This document shows positions 8,771 through 17,397 of a stretch of 64,000 nt of DNA, piece by piece. This stretch comes from Desulfomonile tiedjei DSM 6799 (GTDB lineage: Bacteria > Desulfobacterota > Desulfomonilia > Desulfomonilales > Desulfomonilaceae): NCBI RefSeq assembly GCF_000266945.1, contig NC_018025.1, forward strand, positions 4,468,001-4,532,000, given 5' to 3'. The translations under genes and the position numbers were made by a program. The notes beneath the pieces are model-generated. The model saw only the letters and a program-made list of their open reading frames with translations. It was not told the origin of the DNA and did no database searches. Within the stretch, counting starts at the first letter, position 1; each line of letters starts with the position of its first letter.

Positions 8771-10438
8771 TTGCCGAGTCGCAGTACAGGATTACTGCTA
8801 TTTTCACTTTGTGCAGCGTTGATGGTTTACGTCATGGGCCATTGGACTGCCATCATCGACCCGTACGTGATCAATGACGATGTGAGGCAGCAGCTCTATT
8901 GGATGCAGAAATGGTCGGATGAGGGAATGTTCAAAGATGACATCCTGACCGACTATGCCCGATATTACGTCCCCTGGGGTGTGAAGGCCGTCTACAGGTT
9001 CGGCGCTCTGTTCATGAACCCTGTCCAGTTCTCCAAGGTAGTGACCGGCATCCTCTTTGTTATCACTGCGGGTTTCATCTTTGGATTGGGGCAGCAATTC
9101 AAGAACGACTTGACCGGAGTGGTTGCTGTCTGTTTTTACTTCTTTTTCACGGGCTTTCTCCGCAAGATCTCCGGTGGCTTGTCGCAAAGCTTCGGATTTC
9201 CGCTGTTAACAGCGTATCTGTTCTTCCTGGCCAGAGGGAATCTTTTTCTTTCGGCTCTGGTAATTATGGTGGCTTCTGTTCTCAACCCGTACATCTTTCT
9301 CCTCTGTCTGACCACCCACATCCTGTATATCGTCGTTCAGTACGGCCCGGCACTCCTTGAGAAGCAGCATGCCTCGCTCCCCCCGGAAGATACTTCCGGA
9401 ATCAAACCTATTCAACTACAACCATTGAGAAAATTACTCCTCATGCATATGCCGATACTCATCGGAATAGGCATGATGGCTCTTAGATACATTTTCCTGA
9501 AGCCCGAAGGTATAGGCGATCTGGTCTCATGGGCTCAAATGCTGAATCACGTTGAATATACCGCAGCCGGACGTTACCCGATAATTCCGGTACGTCCGAT
9601 TCTCTATGAAATCGGCATGCCCTGGTTCCATTTGTTCCCTTTTGCCGAATGTGGACCCGTTGCCGGCTGGAGCGGAGTTGCCATTATATGCGTGTTGGCG
9701 GTGTTCGGATGGATACGAAATGGTTTTTCCTTTGACATGACAGGATTCCGGGTGTTCGGCTATTTGTTCCCGGCATCGCTTTTCATGTGGTGCCTTTCAT
9801 ATCTGCTCATGTTGAAACTCTTTCTCCCCGAACGATACGTAGAGTTCTCCCTAACTATTTTTTTCTGTTTATTCAGTGCCGTAAGTGTCCTGGCTGCTAT
9901 GGAGGGAATGGGCCTGAGACGAATCATATTCCCGTGGTTGATCGTTTGCGCAGTCATTGGAGGTGGATTTCGGAGCTATCAGATAGGTGTATACGATTAT
10001 TCGGATCAGAAGAACTTGTACGAGTTTCTCAAGACTACCCCTCAGTCTTCTCTCATTGCGGGGAATCCCGAGGTGATGGACACAATTCCGACCTTTGCCT
10101 GCAGAAAGGCTTTCGTCACGTACGAGTTGTCGCACACCTGGATTGACAAGTACTGGAGCATTATCAAGAAGCGGACATTCGATTTCTTCAAAGCATATTA
10201 CGCTGAAGATCCTGAAGAGATACGAAAGTTCGTCCGATATTATGGCGTCGACTACATTGTAGTAAGACAACGGGACTTCGATCGGACTAATCTTGAAAAA
10301 GGAACTGTCTATTTCGAACCCTTTGGCAGTTGGATTAAAGAATTAACAAAAGATCGAACGCATTTTGCTCTATTCGATTCCAAAGAGTTTCCTGTAGTGT
10401 TCACAGGGAACGGTGTCTTCGTTGTAAAGACAAGATGA
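8771..10438 (+). CDS. polytopic membrane protein, possible GT-C-type glycosyltransferase
   Basis: A 555-residue protein starting at TTG with GGGTGG upstream. It has about ten to twelve hydrophobic segments, for example LLLFSLCAALMVYVM, FVITAGFIFGLG, TGVVAVCFYFFFTGFL, SALVIMVASVLNPYIFLLCL and LLLMHMPILIGIGMMALRY, followed by a soluble C-terminal region of about 140 residues. The acidic first loop (IIDPYVINDDVRQQLYWM) after membrane segment 1 resembles the loop of GT-C glycosyltransferases and dolichyl-phosphate-mannose-type enzymes, but no decisive motif is present. It is monocistronic between lptE and mdh. The function remains open. Confidence 0.65.
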   Translation: MPSRSTGLLLFSLCAALMVYVMGHWTAIIDPYVINDDVRQQLYWMQKWSDEGMFKDDILTDYARYYVPWGVKAVYRFGALFMNPVQFSKVVTGILFVITAGFIFGLGQQFKNDLTGVVAVCFYFFFTGFLRKISGGLSQSFGFPLLTAYLFFLARGNLFLSALVIMVASVLNPYIFLLCLTTHILYIVVQYGPALLEKQHASLPPEDTSGIKPIQLQPLRKLLLMHMPILIGIGMMALRYIFLKPEGIGDLVSWAQMLNHVEYTAAGRYPIIPVRPILYEIGMPWFHLFPFAECGPVAGWSGVAIICVLAVFGWIRNGFSFDMTGFRVFGYLFPASLFMWCLSYLLMLKLFLPERYVEFSLTIFFCLFSAVSVLAAMEGMGLRRIIFPWLIVCAVIGGGFRSYQIGVYDYSDQKNLYEFLKTTPQSSLIAGNPEVMDTIPTFACRKAFVTYELSHTWIDKYWSIIKKRTFDFFKAYYAEDPEEIRKFVRYYGVDYIVVRQRDFDRTNLEKGTVYFEPFGSWIKELTKDRTHFALFDSKEFPVVFTGNGVFVVKTR

Positions 10439-10667
10439 CGCTATCATCTGTGTTGAATGCATCGGATTGTACATCTTTCTGTAAATCGAAATTGAGAGAC
10501 TCCGGTTTGCATTGACACTGTTCACCCAGGGAGCATAATGAGTGCCTTGCACTGATTCCTTTATGCCGCAACAGCGCAGGTCTACGCCAATTTCAGGTGG
10601 TTTGTCCAAGTGAATTGGAGAGGCTTGCATTGATATCAATCATTAGAGTCAATTGGAGGGCCGCTAC

Positions 10668-11603
10668 ATGGGTAAGAAGAAAATCACAGTGGTTGGATCG
10701 GGAAACGTTGGTGCGTCCGTGGCAGCGTATGCTTCGGCGCAGGAACTCGGCGATATTGTGCTCCTTGATGTTATCGAAGGTATGCCCCAGGGAAAAGGTC
10801 TCGATATGTGGGAAGCAACTCCGGTTCTCGGAGTGGACACCCGCGTCCTCGGTACAAATCAGTACGAAATGACTGAAGGTAGTGACGTCATCATCGTTAC
10901 GGCCGGCATTGCACGGAAACCGGGCATGAGCCGCGACGATCTCCTGGCCACCAATGTGAGAATCGTAGCTGAGGTGGCGGAAAAGGCATCGAAATTTTCT
11001 CCTGACGCGATCATGATCATTGTGTCCAATCCACTTGATGCGATGGTGTATACCGCATGGAAGAAGTCGGGCTATGACCCCGCGCGGATTCTCGGTATGG
11101 CCGGTGTACTCGACACTGCCCGTTTCAGAAGCTTCCTTGCCGAAGAAATCGGAGTTTCGGTGGAAGACATACACGCTCTCGTCCTGGGCGGCCATGGTGA
11201 CACCATGGTTCCCCTCACCAGATATTGCTTCGTTGGCGGCATCCCTATCACCAATTTTATCTCCGAGGGCAGACTGGCAGAAATAGTCCAGAGGACGCGT
11301 CAAGGCGGGGCCGAAATCGTCAACCTGCTCAAGACAGGAAGTGCATTCTATGCTCCTGCCGCCTCTTCCGTTGAAATGGCAAAATCGATCCTGCGGGACA
11401 AGAAACGTCTCCTGCCCGTAGCTGCGTACCTCAATGGCGAATACGGGGAAAAAGGCATATTCGTGGGAGTACCCGCGATACTCGGCACATCGGGAGTGGA
11501 AAAGGTAATCGAAATAGAACTACTCCCCGAAGAGCAGGAAGCATTCGACAAATCCGTCGAAGCCGTAAAGGGTCTCGTAAAAGAGGTGGACGCCCTTCTC
11601 TAA
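10668..11603 (+). CDS. mdh: malate dehydrogenase (NAD), LDH-like type
   Basis: A 311-residue protein that interconverts malate and oxaloacetate. Motifs are the Rossmann GSGNVGASVA at residues 10-19, the acidic LLDV after the second strand (NAD preference), the substrate loop ARKPGMSRDDL whose Arg after Ala marks malate over lactate specificity, VSNPLDAMVY, and the catalytic LGGHGDTMVPL with its His. Length suits the LDH-like MDH family common in Desulfobacterota. The frame can start at a TTG at 10653, but TTGGAGGG then serves as the ribosome binding site of the ATG at 10668. A terminator follows. Confidence 0.95.
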   Translation: MGKKKITVVGSGNVGASVAAYASAQELGDIVLLDVIEGMPQGKGLDMWEATPVLGVDTRVLGTNQYEMTEGSDVIIVTAGIARKPGMSRDDLLATNVRIVAEVAEKASKFSPDAIMIIVSNPLDAMVYTAWKKSGYDPARILGMAGVLDTARFRSFLAEEIGVSVEDIHALVLGGHGDTMVPLTRYCFVGGIPITNFISEGRLAEIVQRTRQGGAEIVNLLKTGSAFYAPAASSVEMAKSILRDKKRLLPVAAYLNGEYGEKGIFVGVPAILGTSGVEKVIEIELLPEEQEAFDKSVEAVKGLVKEVDALL

Positions 11604-11694
11604 GCGTTCGATACGGATAATTCTACCATCTGCAAGAAATTGGCATCGATGTTGCAACTTGAATAAGTCAACAACGACTCCTTAACCATACCCT

Positions 11695-11728
11695 CAGCCC
11701 TCCTTGCATTAGGCGGGCTATTTTTTTG
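11695..11728 (+). terminator. rho-independent terminator after mdh
   Basis: The stem AGCCC / GGGCT, extended by TCC/GG with bulges, is followed by a run of seven T at 11721-11727. It lies 92 bases after the mdh stop. Confidence 0.75.
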
Positions 11729-12045
11729 TCCGCACTGTCGGCGGGAATCCCGGCCTTAGCGGAAAAGTAACAGGGCCGCGCATAGTCTTTTGTGGAGAAT
11801 GACTTGTGAGCAAGACGCGCGCGATATTTTCACGGTTCATAGAATTTCGCGCGAAAATTTTTCCTTTTGTCAGGATGACCGGGAAACTTTTTCACAATCG
11901 ATTTGGCCCTACTGTTGACGATCTATCGTATCCATTCCATGATGGTCCAGAATACTCGAAGCTATGCCAATTCGTATTCAAAATCTCCCCATTCCCCATA
12001 GGCGTTAAAATAAGAATGGAGACATATCAAAATCAATGGGTTAGA

Positions 12046-12197
12046 AAAATCCCCCCTCGCCCCCCTTTACCAAAGGGGGGAGCAGAAGTTGGCTTTCCGC
12101 CCCCTTTTCTAAAGGGGGTTAGGGGGATTTTGGTAAATCAAGCACGTTATTTTAACGCCTATGCCCCCATTCTCCCCTTTAATAAAAGGGGGTTAGG
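12046..12197. repeat. C5/G5 palindromic repeats before miaB
   Basis: Three inverted units of the type CCCCCTTTACCAAAGGGGG, CCCCCTTTTCTAAAGGGGG and CCCCTTTAATAAAAGGGGG occur in tandem. The remaining part of the 11604-12206 gap holds the mdh terminator and a fragment TATGCCAATTCGTATTCAAA near 11966 resembling the end of the R3-type elements. A 134-codon open frame spanning this (11806-12210) reads PPLPKGG/PPFLKG, the usual translation artefact of such palindromes. Confidence 0.75.
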
Positions 12198-12206
12198 TGA
12201 AATCAC

Positions 12207-13532
12207 GTGACTCGCAGAACGTACTATATAGAAACATACGGTTGCCAGATGAACGAGCATGACTCGGAAAAGATGGCCGCAATGCTCGATAAGCTCGGAA
12301 TGTCCGCCGCTTCAGCCCCGGATACGGCCGAGGTGCTCATCATTAACACCTGCTCGATCAGAGAAAAAGCCGAACACAAAGTGTACAGTGCGCTTGGTAA
12401 ATTCAAATCTCTCAAGACGAGAAAACCTGACACTGCAATCATTGTTGCAGGGTGCGTCGCACAACAGGAGAAGAACAAGCTTCTCAAGAAAGTCCCTCAT
12501 CTGGACGCGGTACTAGGCACTCACCACATTTCCGAACTTCCGCGAATTCTGGATAAAATCAGAGCGAAAAAATCCCGGATCACCAGCACGGATTTCGTTG
12601 AAGATGTACAGTCACTTCATATGGTTGCACCGCTCAAAGGCGCGAATCCGGTGTGCTCGTTTGTCACTATCATGCAGGGGTGCTCGAATTTCTGCACGTA
12701 CTGCGTCGTTCCATTCACTCGAGGGCCCGAGCAAAGTCGACATATGGACGAAATTCTTGAAGAAGTTACCCGACTTGCGGGCACGGGAATCCGAGAGATC
12801 ACGCTTCTCGGACAAAATGTGAACGCGTACGGCAAAGATCTGGCTCGTGGTTACGCATTCGCGGATTTGCTCAGGCACCTCGACGGAATACCCGGTCTGG
12901 CGAGAATTCGATTCACCACTTCTCACCCCAGAGATTTCGACGATTCCATCATCGCGGCAATGACAAATCTGGAAACCGTTTGCGAACACATACATCTTCC
13001 TCTGCAGAGCGGCTCTGATAGTGTTTTGTCGGCAATGCACAGAGGATATTCTTTTGCCGAATATCTGGCTAAAGTAGACAGTCTGCGCGATTCCATCCCA
13101 CACGTGGCAATTACGACGGATATGATCGTGGGGTTTCCCGGTGAAACCGAGGCAGATTTCATGAAAACTCTGGAAGCTTTGGAAAGGATCCGTTTCGATC
13201 AAATATTTTCGTTCAAGTACTCTGCCAGGCCTTCTACTGCAGCTCAATCCATGCCCGACCATATTCCCGAATCGGTGAAAATCGAGCGGCTGTCACGCGT
13301 CCATGAGCTTCAGGACCAAATCACGGAGCAATATCACCGATCCGCTGAAGGATCTGTCGAAGAGATTCTCGCAGAAGGCATTCGTCCCCAATCGTCCCAG
13401 GTGTTCGGCCGAACCCGTACGAACAAAATTGTCAATCTGGAAGACCCGGATTTGATCTGCCCGGGAGAACTGGTACGCGTACGCATCACTGAAGGGCTGA
13501 AACACTCGCTAAGAGCAGTCCGCGCGGTTTGA
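12207..13532 (+). CDS. miaB: tRNA-2-methylthio-N6-isopentenyladenosine-37 synthase
   Basis: Radical-SAM methylthiotransferase of 441 residues that converts i6A37 to ms2i6A37 in tRNAs reading UNN codons. The N-terminal UPF0004 domain shows YIETYGCQMNEHDSEKM and supplies three Cys (YGCQMN, NTCSIREKAE, VAGCVAQQ) for the auxiliary cluster. The radical-SAM motif is CSNFCTYCVVP. LLGQNVNAYG and HLPLQSGSDSVL are MiaB-type signatures, and a C-terminal TRAM domain ends the protein. The start is GTG. A second methylthiotransferase of the MtaB type is encoded at 62442-63758; the two are distinguished by the N-terminal sequence. Confidence 0.96.
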   Translation: MTRRTYYIETYGCQMNEHDSEKMAAMLDKLGMSAASAPDTAEVLIINTCSIREKAEHKVYSALGKFKSLKTRKPDTAIIVAGCVAQQEKNKLLKKVPHLDAVLGTHHISELPRILDKIRAKKSRITSTDFVEDVQSLHMVAPLKGANPVCSFVTIMQGCSNFCTYCVVPFTRGPEQSRHMDEILEEVTRLAGTGIREITLLGQNVNAYGKDLARGYAFADLLRHLDGIPGLARIRFTTSHPRDFDDSIIAAMTNLETVCEHIHLPLQSGSDSVLSAMHRGYSFAEYLAKVDSLRDSIPHVAITTDMIVGFPGETEADFMKTLEALERIRFDQIFSFKYSARPSTAAQSMPDHIPESVKIERLSRVHELQDQITEQYHRSAEGSVEEILAEGIRPQSSQVFGRTRTNKIVNLEDPDLICPGELVRVRITEGLKHSLRAVRAV

Positions 13533-13559
13533 TGAACCTTTCTTGTACATGCTGAGACG

Positions 13560-13770
13560 TGCCGCCCGAAGCCCCAGCGGGGCGATCCAAATGGTAGCCA
13601 TGGGTGCAACCCATGGAAAGAATTATAGCATGACCAATAAGTGAGGCCCCTGGTAGGGCATAGGCGCTAAAATAAGAATCCGGCGTAGGATGTGATGAGC
13701 GAAGCGAATTGCATCGGTCGCGAAAGACCTCGACTGATGCGGTTCCCGCTGGTCACCGCATACGCTGGCT
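13560..13770. repeat. two short palindromic repeats (R2 copy 1 at 13681-13770)
   Basis: At 13560-13620 lie CCCCAGCGGGG and CCATGGGTGCAACCCATGG. At 13681-13770 is the R2 element: GGCGTAGGATGTGATGAGCG at the left, GCATCGGTCGCGAAAGACC / CGACTGATGC in the middle, and a right end GGTCACCGCATACGCTGGC. Other R2 copies lie at 42198-42278 (inverted) and 53552-53642. Confidence 0.75.
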
Positions 13771-13783
13771 CTTTAGAGACATT

Positions 13784-15298
13784 TTACCTTGTCACGTGCG
13801 CATGAGAGGGAAATGGCGTATCCAGAATGGCCCGCATGATTCGCTCTCCGTAATCGATAAAATGCTGTACCTTACTATTCCCGTTCACAATTATGGCAAA
13901 AGTCAGCGGCTTTCCATCCGGTGAAACTGCATATCCCGCAAGTGCATTTACTCCTCGCAAATTTCCTGTTTTAGCCCTGAGTCGCCTCTTCAATTTCGCG
14001 TCGGTAAATTTTTCCTTCAGCGTACCGTCTACCCCGGCGACCCCGAAAGAAGCCATGAATTCCGCATTGTACGTGAAATCGCGGGCAGCGGTCTGCAAAA
14101 CCTTCACCAGTGCAGCAGCGGAGATTCGATTATTGCGGGATAATCCGCTGGCTTCACTCAAGGTAAAGGAGGATTCAGGAATACCACAGGAAAGCAAGTG
14201 GTCTCTGATGACCGCAAGCCCTTTTTCTCTGGTGCCGGGCACCCCGTTCACCTGGGCCCCCAGTGTCAGATTGATCTGTTCCGCCATGAAATTGTTGCTG
14301 AATTTGTTAAGTCCATAGACGATCGCGGATAAGGGCCGTGAATTCGTATGCTCCCAGTAGGGTACAGCATTGGTCGGAGCCCTGCCCTGCACTATTTTAC
14401 CCTGAACCCTGATGCCCTCACGGAGGAGAAATTCCCTCAATGCCTCCCCGGCATACAGAGACGGAGACGACACATTCACATACCGATTCTTTATTGGAGC
14501 ATCTTCCCCGATAGTACCCTCCACACGGATGGTTTCTCGATACTTCTGCCCCCCGTTCCTGAAGATCTCTATCTGTGCGGGTTTGTTGCCCTTCACGGTC
14601 TTCACCGCTGATTTTACCTCTGCGTACTCTGAAATTGGATCGAGCGCAACTTCCGCCGGCTCACCTGCGCGAACACCGGGCCTCACGATCACTTTGACGG
14701 AGTTAAAATTCAGGGAAAGAGCGCTGTATGGGGCATGATACGCGCGAATTCCGATTTTCTCGTTTTCATCCAACGGTGGGGCTGGCTCAAAGAACGAATC
14801 ATCCACCGCAATATTGCCTCGCACCTCCTTGAGTCCCCGTTCCCTGAGCTCCCTTGCCAGGACGTACAACTCCTCGGAAACCAGGTACGGATCTCCAAAT
14901 CCCCTCACGTACAAATTCCCCACCGAGCCCCCCCGGGCATTATCGACCGTTACTTCCGTAACGAACACGTAATCGGGTTTCAACACGCTCAGAGCTGTCG
15001 CACTGGTTGCGATCTTCATGGTGGAAGCCGGCACCAGCGGCATGTCCGGATTCTTTTCCATGAGTACGCGGTCCGTATCCGATTCCACCACCTGCAGGGT
15101 TACGGAAAAATCAGCCGGGAGTTCTCTCTTGAGAATTGCTTCGAGCTGACCGTCAAAACGTGTTGCTAAGGCTGTACTGGGACTGAAGAGCAATTGGTAG
15201 AACAAAACCGCCACGACGAACAGCATCCAACCTGCTCTGGTCGGTCTTTTGAAACCCAGATTAACGTATGTGAATAATTTCAGCCTCAGCATCAGCAT
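13784..15298 (-). CDS. dacB: D-alanyl-D-alanine carboxypeptidase/endopeptidase, PBP4 type
   Basis: A 504-residue penicillin-binding protein of the S13 peptidase family, acting in the periplasm on peptidoglycan cross-links. The three active-site motifs are present: STMK in LVPASTMKIATS (Ser nucleophile), the SxN-type SGLSRNNRIS, and KTG in RAKTGNLRGVNALAGY. The large domain inserted between STMK and SxN that marks PBP4-class enzymes is present. An open frame extends 29 codons further to 15385, but GGAGGAGAAGG about seven bases before the ATG at 15298 makes that start likelier. After it come a basic segment and the hydrophobic AGWMLFVVAVLFYQLLF, ending in STALA, so the protein is exported or anchored. 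Confidence 0.9.
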   Translation of the reverse strand: MLMLRLKLFTYVNLGFKRPTRAGWMLFVVAVLFYQLLFSPSTALATRFDGQLEAILKRELPADFSVTLQVVESDTDRVLMEKNPDMPLVPASTMKIATSATALSVLKPDYVFVTEVTVDNARGGSVGNLYVRGFGDPYLVSEELYVLARELRERGLKEVRGNIAVDDSFFEPAPPLDENEKIGIRAYHAPYSALSLNFNSVKVIVRPGVRAGEPAEVALDPISEYAEVKSAVKTVKGNKPAQIEIFRNGGQKYRETIRVEGTIGEDAPIKNRYVNVSSPSLYAGEALREFLLREGIRVQGKIVQGRAPTNAVPYWEHTNSRPLSAIVYGLNKFSNNFMAEQINLTLGAQVNGVPGTREKGLAVIRDHLLSCGIPESSFTLSEASGLSRNNRISAAALVKVLQTAARDFTYNAEFMASFGVAGVDGTLKEKFTDAKLKRRLRAKTGNLRGVNALAGYAVSPDGKPLTFAIIVNGNSKVQHFIDYGERIMRAILDTPFPSHAHVTR

Positions 15299-15597
15299 AT
15301 TGACCTTCTCCTCCGGAATCACGGTTTTTTCGTCGTTGTTGTTAGGAATCCTGTTGTTTGCTGTCCCAAGAGGGGGGCGTTTCATTTCAACAACATAATT
15401 GATGACATAGCGTTATCGCATTCGCAGTACCCTGTCAAGCTTGAGCGCTTTGTTTTGGTTAAAGCCCCCTTGTTCGCGGGGTGGAGCGCGCTGCGCGCCC
15501 TCGAATTATGTATAGCTATTTCAATACGTTCCATCCTAGCATCCACTATATTCTCGTTTTTTTTATCAACCACTGGAAAATTATGTTTATTTTTTTC

Positions 15598-15624
15598 TTG
15601 ACAGTAAAAAGGGGTTCCTATTAA
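15598..15624 (+). promoter_or_regulatory. probable sigma-70 promoter of the outer-membrane protein gene
   Basis: TTGACA at 15598-15603 and TATTAA at 15619-15624 (15-base spacer; shifting to ATTAAA gives 16). The AT-rich upstream context and a 35-base leader to the start codon support it. Confidence 0.45.
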
Positions 15625-15659
15625 AGGGATCTTCAACATTTCGAGCTGGGAGGAAGGGT

Positions 15660-16724
15660 ATGTTGAGAAGAATACCTTCTACGCCGTTGGTATGTCTATG
15701 CATTTTCCTGTCAACCATTTTCATCTCTGCCGCCTGGGCTTCTGCACCTGATGAATCATTAGAGGTCCTTTTGAGACCCAATCAGGTCGGTGGCCCTCCT
15801 TCTCCTGTGGTCCAAAGAACGTCTGCCAAGCCTGCTAAAGTAAGAGCAGTTACCGCTCAGGGCATGGCCGTTTTAGGATGTCCACCCGTGGGAATCACAA
15901 AGGTGAAACAGCCTCTGTGCGCTCCCTATCCCGGAGTATTCGCTCCACCGTGCATTTTGCCGCAGCCGCGTCCACGTCAGTGGGAACTCAGCGTCCAGGC
16001 GTTCTTTGCCAGATCCAAAGGGTCTATTCAGTGGCCCAGGAACAACTGGATGTGGGGCGGTTACAGTGGCTGGCAGCGAGACGTCGATTTGAACGACGAT
16101 CTCCAATTGCCTGCACACAACGTATTCGTAGAGTTCAACGCAAAGTACCAGTTCAGCCCTACCTGGTCCATCAGGTACTCGGTATTAACCGACGAAATCA
16201 ATGGCGGCGGCTGGCCTGCGTGGAACACTTACGGTTTTTGGTTCGGAAACTACTTCTACAGTTATGGGCAGCCCCTCAGTACCAAATGGGAGCATACGTA
16301 TCAGCGAATCGGGCTGGCGTATGATGCAGTGAAAAGCTGTTCCGCAAATGTGAGCATCTTTGCTGGATGGATGCATGCTGACGACAAGATCGGCGTGAAC
16401 TGCTGGTATTGCGGAAATTACACGCAGACTTTCAGCAAATCCATGGATTGCGGGATAGCAGGCATCGAACTGCAGCGCTGCCTGAAAACTGCTGCAAACG
16501 GAGCGACCCTCTCGTGTGACTCCAAAGCTAGTGTCATCTTTCTGGACGATGCAGAAGGATACGACATCCAGGCAGGAGCCAGATACTCCATTCCCTTGAA
16601 CGCAGGACGCTGGGGCTTCGTCAAGGGAGGTTACCGAATCGTGGAGCTCAAGAAAACAGTAAACGAGTACTACTTCAAGAATTCGCTGGAAGGCGGTTAC
16701 GCGGAACTCGGATTCATCTTCTGA
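15660..16724 (+). CDS. probable outer-membrane beta-barrel protein
   Basis: A 354-residue protein with a classical signal peptide (MLRRIPSTPL, then VCLCIFLSTIFISAAWASA). After a Pro-rich linker of about 60 residues, the rest alternates polar and aromatic residues as in a beta barrel and is rich in Trp, Tyr and Gly. It ends GGYAELGFIF, an aromatic C-terminus suited to the BAM complex. Ten Cys residues occur, unusual for a barrel (WYCGNY, MDCGIAG, QRCLKT, LSCDS). AGGAAGG lies just before the ATG. It is flanked by its own promoter and terminator. Substrate and family are not recognised; a MOMP-like or porin-like role is only a guess. Confidence 0.75.
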   Translation: MLRRIPSTPLVCLCIFLSTIFISAAWASAPDESLEVLLRPNQVGGPPSPVVQRTSAKPAKVRAVTAQGMAVLGCPPVGITKVKQPLCAPYPGVFAPPCILPQPRPRQWELSVQAFFARSKGSIQWPRNNWMWGGYSGWQRDVDLNDDLQLPAHNVFVEFNAKYQFSPTWSIRYSVLTDEINGGGWPAWNTYGFWFGNYFYSYGQPLSTKWEHTYQRIGLAYDAVKSCSANVSIFAGWMHADDKIGVNCWYCGNYTQTFSKSMDCGIAGIELQRCLKTAANGATLSCDSKASVIFLDDAEGYDIQAGARYSIPLNAGRWGFVKGGYRIVELKKTVNEYYFKNSLEGGYAELGFIF

Positions 16725-16869
16725 TCTCTCTGGGTTTGTGTCCGGCCGGTGGAAAAGAGGATTACCATCGTCACCTTCGGGGCTTCCCCACTCTCAATTG
16801 CAACGGCCCTGAAGCTATAGGACGGGGGATACGCTAGCACTCTCATTTCACCGGCATTCCTTTTTAGTG

Positions 16870-16927
16870 AGCCCGGCCGTCTGACGGTGTCTCCCAGCTC
16901 GACCCTATCGGTCGGGCTTTTTTTTTC
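16870..16927 (+). terminator. rho-independent terminator after the barrel-protein gene
   Basis: AGCCCGGCCG and CGGTCGGGCT form a ten-base stem with one mismatch around a 29-base loop, followed by nine T at 16918-16926. Confidence 0.75.
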
Positions 16928-17040
16928 GATTATATCCTCGGTTCAGTCGAGAGTCGGTTGGAGATTCCGGTAATCATCATTGTCAGTCCGACGGGTCGTG
17001 TGGTATGGGATGAGCTAATGGCCTTATCGATACGTAGCTA

Positions 17041-17181
17041 TTACCATCTTCGCAGTTATGAAGGTAAGACAGCGAAGGCTGGAGTGTCCTGAGCGGAGTG
17101 ATCGGACGACTTTGCGTCGTCTGGAGCGAAGGATACCTCCAGCCTCCCGGATTATAAAAAGAAAAGCGAATCGGCATAATA
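17041..17181 (+). repeat. R3 dispersed element, copy 1
   Basis: An approximately 140-base element bounded by TTACCATCTTCGCAGTTATG on the left and AAAAGCGAATCGGCATAATA on the right, which are imperfect inverted ends. Inside, CTGGAGTGTCCTGAGCGGAG and CGACTTTGCGTCGT/GGAGCGAAGGATACCTCCAG form nested stems. Related copies lie at 26264-26395 (inverted) and 52662-52799. The rest of the 16725-17397 gap holds the terminator and unremarkable sequence. Confidence 0.78.
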
Positions 17182-17397
17182 CTATTCTTTGAGTACATTG
17201 ATCGGCGCAAGACCGTCATCTACGAGCTCGTGGTGAACAACCTTAAATTATGGGATTTTTTGACGGAATCGGGAGCAATGACTTCATCTGAACGATGGTT
17301 ATCCGGAAACTCCTTTCAATAATTGCTCATATTCGGTAATAATAAGGGTTATTCTTTTGAAGCGGGGAAACCTGCGGAAACACCCCCGGAGGATTTG

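Noticed and set aside
11806-12210. 134-codon open frame before miaB
   Set aside because: The translation PPRPPLPKGG and PPFLKG comes from C5/G5 palindromes; no ribosome binding site and no domain.
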